64,000 bases of DNA from Thiocapsa sp. KS1. GTDB taxonomy: Bacteria; Pseudomonadota; Gammaproteobacteria; Chromatiales; Chromatiaceae. Under the pieces are notes generated by a model. It saw only the letters and a list, made by a program, of their open reading frames with translations. It did no database searches and had not been told where the DNA came from. The DNA lies in the NCBI RefSeq assembly GCF_001499735.1, contig NZ_LN848257.1:2829570-2893569 (forward strand), in the 5' to 3' direction. The position numbers were made by a program, and so were the translations under genes. This document shows, piece by piece, positions 27,957 through 36,045 of this stretch. Each line of letters opens with the position of its first letter. The stretch's first letter is position 1.

Positions 27957-29426
27957 ATGCTGATACATGACCGCTCCAGACCCGGACGCCGCGCCGCCGC
28001 GCAGGCACCGCTCGCCACGCCCGAGGTCACCGACATCCCGGCGGCGCTGCGACGTCGGAGCCGACCCATCCTGCCGGAGGTCTCGGAGCTTCAGGCGGTA
28101 CGCCACTACACACGGCTGTCGCAGAAGAACTTCTCGATCGACACCCATTTCTACCCGTTGGGCTCCTGTACCATGAAGTACAACCCGCGGGCCTGCAACA
28201 GCTTGGCGATGCTGCCCGGGTTCCTGGCGCGGCATCCACTGGCACCCGAATCACACAGCCAAGGCTTCATGGCCTGTCTCTATGAGCTGCAAGAGATGCT
28301 CAAAGAGGTGACCGGGATGCACGCGGTCTCCCTGGCCCCGGCGGCCGGTGCACAAGGCGAGCTGGCCGGTGTAGCCATGATCCGCGCCTATCATCTGGCC
28401 CGCGGCGACCTCGCCCGCACCGAGATCCTGGTCCCCGACGCGGCACACGGTACCAATCCGGCCTCCGCGGTCATGTGCGGCTTCAAGGTCCGCGAGATCC
28501 CGACCGGACCCGACGGCGATGTCGACCTCGCCGCGCTCGAGCAGGCCGTCGGGCCACAAACCGCCGGCATCATGCTGACCAATCCGAGCACGGTCGGCGT
28601 CTTCGACCGCAATATCCAGGCGATCGCCACGCGCGTCCATACGGCCGGCGGTCTGCTCTATTACGACGGGGCCAATCTCAACGCCATCCTCGGCAAGGTG
28701 CGCCCGGGCGACATGGGCTTCGACGTCATCCACATGAACCTGCACAAGACCTTCTCCACGCCACACGGAGGGGGCGGTCCGGGTGCAGGCCCGGTCGGAG
28801 TCTCGGCGCGCCTGGAGCCCTATCTGCCGGTCCCGCTGGTCGCCTTCGACGGGGACGAGTACCGCTGGCTGGCCGAGCACGAGCGCCCCGAGAGCATCGG
28901 GCGCCTCACTGCCTTCGGCGGCAACATGGGCATCCTGCTGCGCGCCTACATCTACGCGCGGCTGCTGGGACGCGAGGGGATGCGCCGCGTCTCCGAGTTC
29001 GCGACCCTGAACGCCAACTACCTGATGGCACGGCTCAAGGCGGCAGGATTCGATGCCGCCTACCCGCAACGGCGTGCCAGCCACGAGTTCATCATCACGC
29101 TCAAGCGCGAGGCGAAGGAGCTGGACGTCAATGCGATGGATTTCGCCAAACGCCTGCTCGACTACGGCTATCACGCCCCGACCACCTACTTCCCGCTGCT
29201 GGTTCCCGAGTGTCTGCTGATCGAGCCGACCGAGAGCGAGAGCAAGGAAGATCTCGACGGCTTCGTCGCCGCCATGATCGCCATCCGCGAGGAGGCCCAA
29301 ACCAACCCCGAGCTGGTCAAGACCGCTCCACACACGATGCCGGTGCGCCGACTCGACGACGTGCGCGCCGCACGGCAGCTGGATCTGGCCTGGCACCCAC
29401 AAGGACAACAGCAAGGATCCACATGA
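27957..29426 (+). CDS. gcvPB: Glycine dehydrogenase (decarboxylating) subunit 2
   Basis: The 489-residue C-terminal half of the P protein. It carries the PLP-binding lysine in [20 protein letters not shown] and the stretches [22 protein letters not shown] and [19 protein letters not shown] 27957 begins [10 protein letters not shown], a normal start; 27879 would add 26 unlikely residues. Together with gcvPA it forms the heterotetrameric P protein. Its stop overlaps the dgkA start by four bases (ATGA), implying coupling. Confidence 0.96.
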   Translation: MLIHDRSRPGRRAAAQAPLATPEVTDIPAALRRRSRPILPEVSELQAVRHYTRLSQKNFSIDTHFYPLGSCTMKYNPRACNSLAMLPGFLARHPLAPESHSQGFMACLYELQEMLKEVTGMHAVSLAPAAGAQGELAGVAMIRAYHLARGDLARTEILVPDAAHGTNPASAVMCGFKVREIPTGPDGDVDLAALEQAVGPQTAGIMLTNPSTVGVFDRNIQAIATRVHTAGGLLYYDGANLNAILGKVRPGDMGFDVIHMNLHKTFSTPHGGGGPGAGPVGVSARLEPYLPVPLVAFDGDEYRWLAEHERPESIGRLTAFGGNMGILLRAYIYARLLGREGMRRVSEFATLNANYLMARLKAAGFDAAYPQRRASHEFIITLKREAKELDVNAMDFAKRLLDYGYHAPTTYFPLLVPECLLIEPTESESKEDLDGFVAAMIAIREEAQTNPELVKTAPHTMPVRRLDDVRAARQLDLAWHPQGQQQGST

Positions 29427-29794
29427 CCAAGGGACAATCCAAGGGCTGGCGGCGGGTTGTCTACGCCTTCGGCTACTCGATGAAGGGCTTCAAGGCGTGC
29501 TTCGAGCTGGAGGAAGCCTTCCGCCAGGAGGTCTTCCTGCTGATTCCACTCATCCCGCTGGGCCTCTGGCTCGGCGACACCGCCGTCGAGCGTGCGATGC
29601 TCGTCGGCAGTCTGCTCATCGTCCCGATCGTAGAGTTGCTGAATTCGGCAATCGAGGCAAACGTCGATCGTGTCGGTATGGAACGCAACGAGCTCTCGGC
29701 ACGCGCCAAAGACATCGCCTCCGCCGCGGTGTTTTCGAGTATCGTGTTTGCCGTTGTCGTCTGGGCGCTGATTCTCATCCCGAAGCTGTTTTGA
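29423..29794 (+). CDS. dgkA: Diacylglycerol kinase, DgkA type
   Basis: A 123-residue integral membrane kinase that recycles diacylglycerol to phosphatidic acid, as after membrane-derived or periplasmic glucan and lipopolysaccharide head-group transfers. Family signatures: [19 protein letters not shown] and the catalytic [20 protein letters not shown], with three hydrophobic helices ([51 protein letters not shown]). AAGGA precedes ATG 29423. It is the last gene of the gcv run and precedes the surface-sugar genes. Confidence 0.95.
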   Translation: MTKGQSKGWRRVVYAFGYSMKGFKACFELEEAFRQEVFLLIPLIPLGLWLGDTAVERAMLVGSLLIVPIVELLNSAIEANVDRVGMERNELSARAKDIASAAVFSSIVFAVVVWALILIPKLF

Positions 29795-29903
29795 GAAGGC
29801 ATGCTTCGAAACGCCTTGCGCCCGTCGTAAAGCCCAGCCTCTGCAATCGTTCAGTCGTCGGCCTGCGGGCCGACGTCTCGATGGACTACAAGGACCCGTC
29901 ACC

Positions 29904-31421
29904 ATGTTCGTTACCGAGAATCCGCCGGCTACCCGATCCTACACCGCGTCCGTCTTATTTCTTTCCGTGCTGCTCTGCGCGATCGCTGCGGCCTACGGCG
30001 CTTATGCACTGCGCGGCCTGCATGCCGACGGCGCCTTTCATCTCCTGAGTCTCGCAACCGGAGAGAAGTTTCTGTTCTGGGAGACACCCCGCAACGCGTC
30101 CTACGCCTTGCACCAGTGGGCGACAGTCCTCGCCATGAAACTGGGCATCGACGATCTGATCGTGCTGGCGCGCATCCACGGCCTCACGATGCTGATGACC
30201 CCGATCGTCTTTATCGCACTGTCGTATCTCGTGCTCCCGAAGGAGTACAAGCATCTCTTCATCTTCCCGGTGTTTTACTATCTGGCCGGCGTTATGGCCG
30301 GCGCCTTCTCCGCAATCGGAGAGGCGCAACTCGCCGGAAGCTATTTTTGGCTCCTCTTCTTTACGATCCTGTTTTTCAGGACCGGGCTCTTCACCAATAT
30401 CCTCGTCTTCGTTCTCGTCCTTCCGATCTTCGTCATCCACGAAACCTTCGTCCTGATGGCGCCGCTGCTCGTGTTGGCGGCCTTGTACCGGCTCTTTCGA
30501 TCGAAGAGTACCAATGATCGTCTCTATTTCACTGCCCTGACGGCGCTCTTGATCGCCGTTGTTGTCGTCGTCCTTTCATTTATCTTGGTGCCGAAATCCG
30601 AGTACTACGAGAGTCGCTCTCTGTCGTATTTTTCCACCATCACATCGCTTGCATTCATACGCAGCTACGGCTATTACAATCCGCCGGCCATTCTCGGCAT
30701 TATCGCCGGCTTGATTCTGCTTGCCGGGGTTTATGTCACGCGCAGCGGGCGCATAAAGATCCAGCGGGCATTGTTGATCGCCGTCGCGCTCGCAGCCCTC
30801 GCGGCCGCAATCTCCCCGCTGATCGCCGAGCATGCGCTGTCGGCCAAGCTTCAGTTCGACGCACGAAGCTACGGACCGATCCTGATTCCGCCGTTGGTTC
30901 TCTTGATGGCAGTCGTCTCGCTACGCGCGGCGCAAGCCAAAGCCTATATCGAGTCCGGCTTTGTTGCAGGTGTCCTCCTTGCACTTGCGCTTGGGCAATT
31001 CGGATGGAATGTCGCCGCGACAAACGAATGGCGACATTACATCACGACCTTTCGCGGCCTTTTAGATGATCAGCGTGGTCTTGTCACGCATGAGCAAGCC
31101 CTCGGCGAGCTGTCGCCGGAGCTCCAACGGACGTTCGTCAATATGAGCTGGGGGTGGACCTATCCGACCATGAGCGCCGTTCTCGCACGCGACGGCCGCG
31201 TCCAAACGATCATCGCGAATCCTGCTTCGGACGTAAAGGGATGGGAGCCATTCGATCCCGAGACCTTGAGCGACGAGCTTCTAAGCAGCCGTCGATTGGA
31301 TTTCTCCGCCTACTTGAGCACCTTGGCCGAGCAGCGCGCTCGGAGCAGCGCATCGTCGAGCCCGGCTAAGCCGGATGCCGTCGAATCAAACGATACACCA
31401 GCCGAGACGCCGCAAAATTAA
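29904..31421 (+). CDS. Polytopic membrane protein, possible GT-C-type (Gtr-specific) glycosyltransferase
   Basis: This 505-residue protein has about ten hydrophobic helices (for example SVLFLSVLLCAIAAAYGAYA, FTILFF, LVFVLVLPIFVIHETFVLMA, AVALAALAAAISPLIA, PLVLLMAVVSL) and a soluble C-terminal tail of about 110 residues. Helix 1 is followed by a loop with RGLHADGAFHLLSL, where acidic residues are common in GT-C enzymes. I do not recognise a named family. It converges on gtrA and overlaps it by 56 bp; by analogy with gtr operons, a third polytopic protein beside GtrA and GtrB is the glycosyltransferase that acts on the periplasmic side. That role is inferred from context. Confidence 0.7.
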   Translation: MFVTENPPATRSYTASVLFLSVLLCAIAAAYGAYALRGLHADGAFHLLSLATGEKFLFWETPRNASYALHQWATVLAMKLGIDDLIVLARIHGLTMLMTPIVFIALSYLVLPKEYKHLFIFPVFYYLAGVMAGAFSAIGEAQLAGSYFWLLFFTILFFRTGLFTNILVFVLVLPIFVIHETFVLMAPLLVLAALYRLFRSKSTNDRLYFTALTALLIAVVVVVLSFILVPKSEYYESRSLSYFSTITSLAFIRSYGYYNPPAILGIIAGLILLAGVYVTRSGRIKIQRALLIAVALAALAAAISPLIAEHALSAKLQFDARSYGPILIPPLVLLMAVVSLRAAQAKAYIESGFVAGVLLALALGQFGWNVAATNEWRHYITTFRGLLDDQRGLVTHEQALGELSPELQRTFVNMSWGWTYPTMSAVLARDGRVQTIIANPASDVKGWEPFDPETLSDELLSSRRLDFSAYLSTLAEQRARSSASSSPAKPDAVESNDTPAETPQN

Positions 31422-31773
31422 AGAGGGTCGTGAAGCCGATCGTGATCAGGATGCCGAGACGTGGGTTCATCCCGATCGCGATCAGCTCACTCAAGAGGAC
31501 GCCGCCGATCAAGAGGCTTGCGAGGTAGATGGCGACCGTGGATGCGGCACGCCACGCCGTCGCGGTGCTGCCTTTGAAGACATACCGCGGGAAAGCCACC
31601 AGCAAGACCGCCAAGCCGATCGCCCAAGACAGGTAATAGGCGACCAAGGGCGATAGCCAAAACAGCAGGAGCTGGAAAACGAGAAGAGTGAACAGCGTAT
31701 TGCCTGCACCGACGAGCGCGAACCGCAGACCGTCGCCGAGCAGACCTTGACCGCCCAAAAGGCTTTTCATCAT
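31366..31773 (-). CDS. GtrA-family small membrane protein (putative lipid-linked sugar flippase)
   Basis: A 135-residue protein with four hydrophobic helices and the GtrA look: LRFALVGAGNTLFTLLVFQ, YYLSWAIGLAVLLVAFPRYV and TIGFTTLFNFAASRLVYR. GtrA homologues are thought to move undecaprenyl-phosphate-linked sugars across the inner membrane. Its start overlaps the stop of the fused acetyltransferase/isomerase gene by four bases, so it is the last gene of the minus-strand operon. Its 3' end overlaps the convergent membrane protein gene. Confidence 0.88.
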   Translation of the reverse strand: MMKSLLGGQGLLGDGLRFALVGAGNTLFTLLVFQLLLFWLSPLVAYYLSWAIGLAVLLVAFPRYVFKGSTATAWRAASTVAIYLASLLIGGVLLSELIAIGMNPRLGILITIGFTTLFNFAASRLVYRLIRRHPA

Positions 31774-32744
31774 GTCGGCAATGCAGACGCGGTCACCAAT
31801 CGCAAAAACTCGTCGTAGTCACGGATGTATTCGTTCGCCTCGTAGGCGTGCGACGCGAACACCGCCAGAACGGCGTCCGCGGAGAAGCGGTACTGAATTC
31901 CCCAGACCAGCGGCGGGATCAGGAGACCGACCCCGGGGTGATCGAGTCGGATCTCCTGTCGTGCAGCGCCGTCATCCACGACCACCGAGAGGGCACCGTT
32001 GAGGGCCACCAAGAACTGAGCACATTCGCGATGCGCGTGCTCGCCGCGGACGTGATCGTTCGGGACATGGTAGACAAAGAAGACACGTTTCGGCGAAAAC
32101 GGCAGATGCTCGTCGAATTGGGCCACCATCAGATCGCCGCGCAGATCATTGAAGACCGGCAATTGCACCAGGGTGCAGCCTTTGACCGAGAGCGTCGGCA
32201 GTCCGTCGACCGCAAGGCGGCTCGCCTCCAGGACCGACAGGGTACCGAGACGCGCCTGCTTGGTCTCGGACGCCGACTGATACCCGATGATCTGCGCCGG
32301 GTTGCCGGCGACGACCGCGTTCGGGGGAACAGACCGCGTCACCACCGCTCCGGCACCGACCATAGCACGCTTCCCGATCGTCAAGCCCGGCAGGATCGTC
32401 GCATTTGCCCCGATCGAAGCACCATCCTCGAGGGTCGTCACCGCAAAGGTGTCCGGATAGCGTTTCGAGCGCGGAAACCGATCGTTGGTAAAGGTCGCAT
32501 TCGGGCCGATGAAGACATCGTTGCCGACCCGAACCCCATCCCAGAGTTGGACCCCGCTCTTGATGGTGACGCGGTCGCCGAGGCTGACATCGTTCTCGAT
32601 GAACACGTGATCGCAGATGTTGCATTCGCTGCCGATCCGCGCACCCGGCAGGATGTGAGAAAAGGCCCAGATACGGGTTCCCGCACCGATCGTGCTGCTT
32701 TCGCAGATCCCCGCCGGATGAACGAAATAGGCTTGATCAGTCAT
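31770..32744 (-). CDS. Fused sugar N-acetyltransferase / 3,4-ketoisomerase (WxcM-like, FdtD-type)
   Basis: A 324-residue fusion. Residues 1-155 are a left-handed beta-helix acyltransferase (hexapeptide pattern: SSTIGAGTRIWAFSHIL, GDRVTIKSG, GNDVFIGPNATFTND, GANATILPGLTIGKRAMVG). Residues 180-324 are a WxcM/FdtA-type cupin with VFFVYHVPNDHVRGEHAHRE and FLVALNGALSVVVDD. A similar bifunctional enzyme is known from Shewanella denitrificans, acting on dTDP-4-keto-6-deoxyglucose and its 3-amino product. With the adjacent aminotransferase it should make a dTDP-3-acetamido-3,6-dideoxyhexose; which epimer is not predictable. Overlaps gtrB by eight bases. Confidence 0.88.
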   Translation of the reverse strand: MTDQAYFVHPAGICESSTIGAGTRIWAFSHILPGARIGSECNICDHVFIENDVSLGDRVTIKSGVQLWDGVRVGNDVFIGPNATFTNDRFPRSKRYPDTFAVTTLEDGASIGANATILPGLTIGKRAMVGAGAVVTRSVPPNAVVAGNPAQIIGYQSASETKQARLGTLSVLEASRLAVDGLPTLSVKGCTLVQLPVFNDLRGDLMVAQFDEHLPFSPKRVFFVYHVPNDHVRGEHAHRECAQFLVALNGALSVVVDDGAARQEIRLDHPGVGLLIPPLVWGIQYRFSADAVLAVFASHAYEANEYIRDYDEFLRLVTASALPT

Positions 32745-33705
32745 GAGGCTGGCCCTCGATACGACCTTGAAAATCCTGCTCGTCCGATACCAGGCTGAGT
32801 GGCCGGTGCTTGGTATTCTCCAGGGTGCGCCACAGATAACATCCCATCAACCCTTGCGAAAACAGAGTGAAACTCCCCATGATCAAAATGGTGAGCATGA
32901 CGGGCGTATAACCCGCCACCTCGATCCACCCCAGCATCTTCGCGACCAGGATCGCCAGCGATAGAATCAACGAGAAGAGAATCCCGATGATACCGGTCCA
33001 TAACAAGACCATGACCGGGAGATCCGAGTAAGAAAAGATGCTGTCGAGCATGTAGTTGAAACGGCGCTTGAATGACCAGGCGCTCTTGCCTTTCTCGCGT
33101 GCCAGCCGCGTATAGGTCGCGAACTTGCGCCGAAACCCTACCCAAAACAATTGGGCGACGAGCGAGCTGTTGCTTTCCTCGATGCGCAGGAGCGCATCGC
33201 GAACCTTCTGATTACAAGCAAAGACATCAACCCCGCCCCGCGGCACGTCGGGCAGAACGAAGCGCCGGTAAAAGCCCCAAAACAGATTCGACAGGAGCTT
33301 GCTGGTCGCATGATCGTGACGCTCGGCGCGATGACCGAAGACCACGTCCGCCTCGTCTCGCGCGAGGATCTCGAAGAAGGAGAGGACCAGCTCCGGCGGT
33401 TCCTGCAGATCGGCGGCCATCGCGGCGAATCGCTCGCCCCGCGCATGCACGAGCCCGGTGCGAATGGCCGCGAAGGATCCGAAGTTTCGACTATGCGACA
33501 CCAGTCGCGACGGAAAGGGACAACCCGCCAGCGCATCGCGCAGCACTTCCCCCGAACGATCGGGCGATCCGTCGACGACGAAGACGACCTCGGTGTTGCC
33601 TTCGATCGACGCGGTGAGGGTTTCCAGCGCCTTCAGGAGATCCGGAACATTCTCCTCGTTACGGTAAACCGGGATGACGATGGATTGGTCAATGGGCTGC
33701 GGCAT
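32737..33705 (-). CDS. GtrB-like glycosyltransferase (family 2) with two C-terminal membrane helices
   Basis: The 322-residue protein has a GT2 catalytic domain (residues 8-200; SIVIPVYRNEENVPDLL, VVFVVDGSPDRSG, and MAADLQEPPE as the DxD-like site) and two C-terminal helices (VMLLWTGIIGILFSLILSL and TPVMLTILIMGSFTLFSQGLM). This is the DPM1/GtrB layout: transfer of a sugar from a nucleotide donor to undecaprenyl phosphate on the cytoplasmic face. It lies between the aminotransferase and acetyltransferase/isomerase genes, hinting that the donor is the dTDP-3-acetamido sugar they make. GtrB assignment strong, donor inferred. Confidence 0.87.
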   Translation of the reverse strand: MPQPIDQSIVIPVYRNEENVPDLLKALETLTASIEGNTEVVFVVDGSPDRSGEVLRDALAGCPFPSRLVSHSRNFGSFAAIRTGLVHARGERFAAMAADLQEPPELVLSFFEILARDEADVVFGHRAERHDHATSKLLSNLFWGFYRRFVLPDVPRGGVDVFACNQKVRDALLRIEESNSSLVAQLFWVGFRRKFATYTRLAREKGKSAWSFKRRFNYMLDSIFSYSDLPVMVLLWTGIIGILFSLILSLAILVAKMLGWIEVAGYTPVMLTILIMGSFTLFSQGLMGCYLWRTLENTKHRPLSLVSDEQDFQGRIEGQPHD

Positions 33706-34819
33706 CAGTTTGACTCGCCGACGGCAGTGAATGAAGCGCCTCGCAAACCCGGGCGATCTCGGCCTCGGTGAGATGGGGAAAGCAGGGCAGGGTCAGGATA
33801 CGCTCGACCGCAAGACGCGAGGTCGATAAGGGGCCGGAGCGCATCGGCAGATCGCGCCAGGCCGGCTGATCGGGATCCAGGGTCGGGTAATGGATATCCG
33901 TTTGAACCCCCATCCGGTTCAGATGAACCTGCGCGGTCTCACGATTCGGACACAGCAGCACGGCGAGATGACCGACCGTTGCCTCGCCCTCCGCGACACA
34001 GAGCCGATAACCATCGGGGAGGGCATCGCGATAGGCCTGAAGGATCGCCCGGCGTGCGCAATTCATGGCATCCAGATGCTGAAGCTTGATCCGCAGCGCG
34101 GCCGCTTGGACCTCGTCGATCCGGCTATTGCGACCGTAGGCGGCAACGTTGTGATAACGCGGCTCCCACCCGTATTGGCGCAACAGGCGGATTCGATGCG
34201 CCAAGTCGTCGCGGGCGGTCGCCACGGCACCGCCGTCTCCGAGCGCGCCGAGGTTCTTGGACGGATAGAAGCTGAAGGTCGCGATATCCCCGAGGCTGCC
34301 CGCAAGTCGCTCGCCCACCCGTGCGCCATGGGCTTGCGCGCAATCCTCGACGATTGCGATATCCGCACGACCGGCCGCGTCGAGCAGGACGCGCAGCCCA
34401 TCGACCTCTCCGAGATTTCCGTAAAGGTGAGTGACCACAACGGCCTTCACCTGATCCGAGAGACGCGCGATCACATCGCTCGGATCAAGGGTCATCGTCG
34501 GCATCAGGATATCCGCGTAGACCGGGGTCGCCCCGATGACCCGGCAGGCAATCGAGGTGTAACCCCCGGCATTCGCGGCGGTGACGACCTCGTCGCCCGC
34601 GCCGACCCCGACCGAGCGTAAGGCCAGCTCCAGCGCATCCGTGCCGTTGGCCACGGGCAGGACATGCGTCACGCCGAGATAACGGGCGAAGTCCCGAGCG
34701 AAACCCTCGGTCGCCTCGCCAAAAAGCCAGCGGCCACTGCGCAACGAGGCGAGGACGGCGGCCTCGATGCTTGATGCGAGCGCTGCATATTCGCGCGCGG
34801 GTTCGTTGATCTGAATCAA
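33689..34819 (-). CDS. DegT/DnrJ/EryC1-family sugar aminotransferase (FdtB-like)
   Basis: This 376-residue PLP-dependent enzyme places an amino group on a nucleotide keto sugar. The internal aldimine lysine is in TFSFYPSKNLGALGDGGAV; other family stretches are HVLPVANGTDALELALRS and GANEVVTAAN-like VGAGDEVVTAANAGGYTSIA, and VVTHLYGNLGEVD. Together with the fused acetyltransferase/ketoisomerase and in the same overlap-linked operon, it resembles FdtB, which acts at C3. It overlaps the GtrB gene by 17 bases. rmlA and rmlB, needed for the precursor, are not in the window. Confidence 0.88.
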   Translation of the reverse strand: MIQINEPAREYAALASSIEAAVLASLRSGRWLFGEATEGFARDFARYLGVTHVLPVANGTDALELALRSVGVGAGDEVVTAANAGGYTSIACRVIGATPVYADILMPTMTLDPSDVIARLSDQVKAVVVTHLYGNLGEVDGLRVLLDAAGRADIAIVEDCAQAHGARVGERLAGSLGDIATFSFYPSKNLGALGDGGAVATARDDLAHRIRLLRQYGWEPRYHNVAAYGRNSRIDEVQAAALRIKLQHLDAMNCARRAILQAYRDALPDGYRLCVAEGEATVGHLAVLLCPNRETAQVHLNRMGVQTDIHYPTLDPDQPAWRDLPMRSGPLSTSRLAVERILTLPCFPHLTEAEIARVCEALHSLPSASQTDAAAH

Positions 34820-34870
34820 GGTCGCTGCCCCATCATTGAGAATCGGTCGGTGATCCGGGCAAGGCGTCGA

Positions 34871-35971
34871 TCATCCGGATGCCGGGTTGCCGGACTCAAG
34901 CGCGTCGCGCTCGATGCGAAACGCCGCACGACCTTCCGTCTTGTGCCGCATCCAGACTCTGAGGCCCTGTGTCCAAAGATCTTCTTTTGAATAGCGCCGA
35001 AGCGCCCGGCGATAGTATGTGTTCTTTCTCGTGGAGGAATGGATCTTTTCCTCGTCGAGATCGAAAGGGATCCGTTCCACTTCCATATCAAAAAACCGAG
35101 CCAGCTCTTCGAGAATCGCGCTGGCGCTTTTGAAATTGGAGCTGGAACCTGTTTTTGCGTCGCCGAGATTATAAACGAATCGGGTGATCCCGGCCGCGTG
35201 CGACGCCGGCACGCCTTGCCGAATCAGCAGCCCCTCCATCTCATCGTGATCAAGCACCAAATGGGCCCAATCGGGTATCGGATTCCTCTCGGCCTGATCG
35301 AAGCGGTAGAGGACCGGCACATCGACCCGACCATGCGCCGAGGCGGCGGATTCGGCAGAAGGCTCCGGGTGATACCAGACATGATGGCCCGACGGCCCGG
35401 ACCACAGTGGCTGACCCTGGAGATAGACGACGCCGTCGGGGCGCAGGAGGGTCTTGATCGCACGGCAAACCTTTTCGAGATCGGCAATATGTTCCAGTAC
35501 CGCGATCCCATAGATAATGTCGAAACTCTCCGGCGGGCATGCGACGTCGGAGACATCGCCAACCTTAAGCTCGACGCCCGCCGGCAGGGCCTCGTCGCTG
35601 CGCCAATCGCCCATGTTGGTCCCGACGACAGCGCGCGCGCCGTTCGCCTGGAAAAGGCGCGCCGAGCACATATGATAGTCGCTGCCGATCTCCAGGATTC
35701 GCTTCCCCCGAATATCGACACGCTCGATGAGCTCGCGAAACTCCTCGATCTGGTATGGCGCGGCTGATTCCCTGACATAATCCGGGATCCTGATCTCGAC
35801 CCGATATTCCGGGCGCACCCTGGGAATGACGAAGGCCCGCAGCAGGCGTCGCTTGTCGAGCTTATTCAGCAGCTCGAACGTCAACGTCCACCAGATCACC
35901 CGGCGCAGGCGCGCGACGAGCCCGATGACATTCGCGAGCCAGCCTGGAGCCGTGCGCATGGGAGTCGTCAT
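34871..35971 (-). CDS. SAM-dependent methyltransferase, class I
   Basis: A 366-residue protein with a class I methyltransferase core (about residues 90-200): motif I ILEIGSDYHMCSARLFQANG, then ELKVGDVSDV, and FDIIYGIAVLEHIADLEKVC ahead of LLRPDGVVYLQGQPLWSGP. The N-terminal 70 residues and the long C-terminal region (to ARRKVV-type basic end) are unassigned. It is first or second in the minus-strand surface-sugar operon, upstream of the aminotransferase by 51 bp. A sugar O-methyl transfer is the likely role, by context only. Confidence 0.8.
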   Translation of the reverse strand: MTTPMRTAPGWLANVIGLVARLRRVIWWTLTFELLNKLDKRRLLRAFVIPRVRPEYRVEIRIPDYVRESAAPYQIEEFRELIERVDIRGKRILEIGSDYHMCSARLFQANGARAVVGTNMGDWRSDEALPAGVELKVGDVSDVACPPESFDIIYGIAVLEHIADLEKVCRAIKTLLRPDGVVYLQGQPLWSGPSGHHVWYHPEPSAESAASAHGRVDVPVLYRFDQAERNPIPDWAHLVLDHDEMEGLLIRQGVPASHAAGITRFVYNLGDAKTGSSSNFKSASAILEELARFFDMEVERIPFDLDEEKIHSSTRKNTYYRRALRRYSKEDLWTQGLRVWMRHKTEGRAAFRIERDALESGNPASG

Positions 35972-36045
35972 GATCCAATAGGCTCCACCCGAGGGAGGTG
36001 TTGTACGGTACCGGCCTTGATCCTCATGCGTGTGTCGATTCCCGC

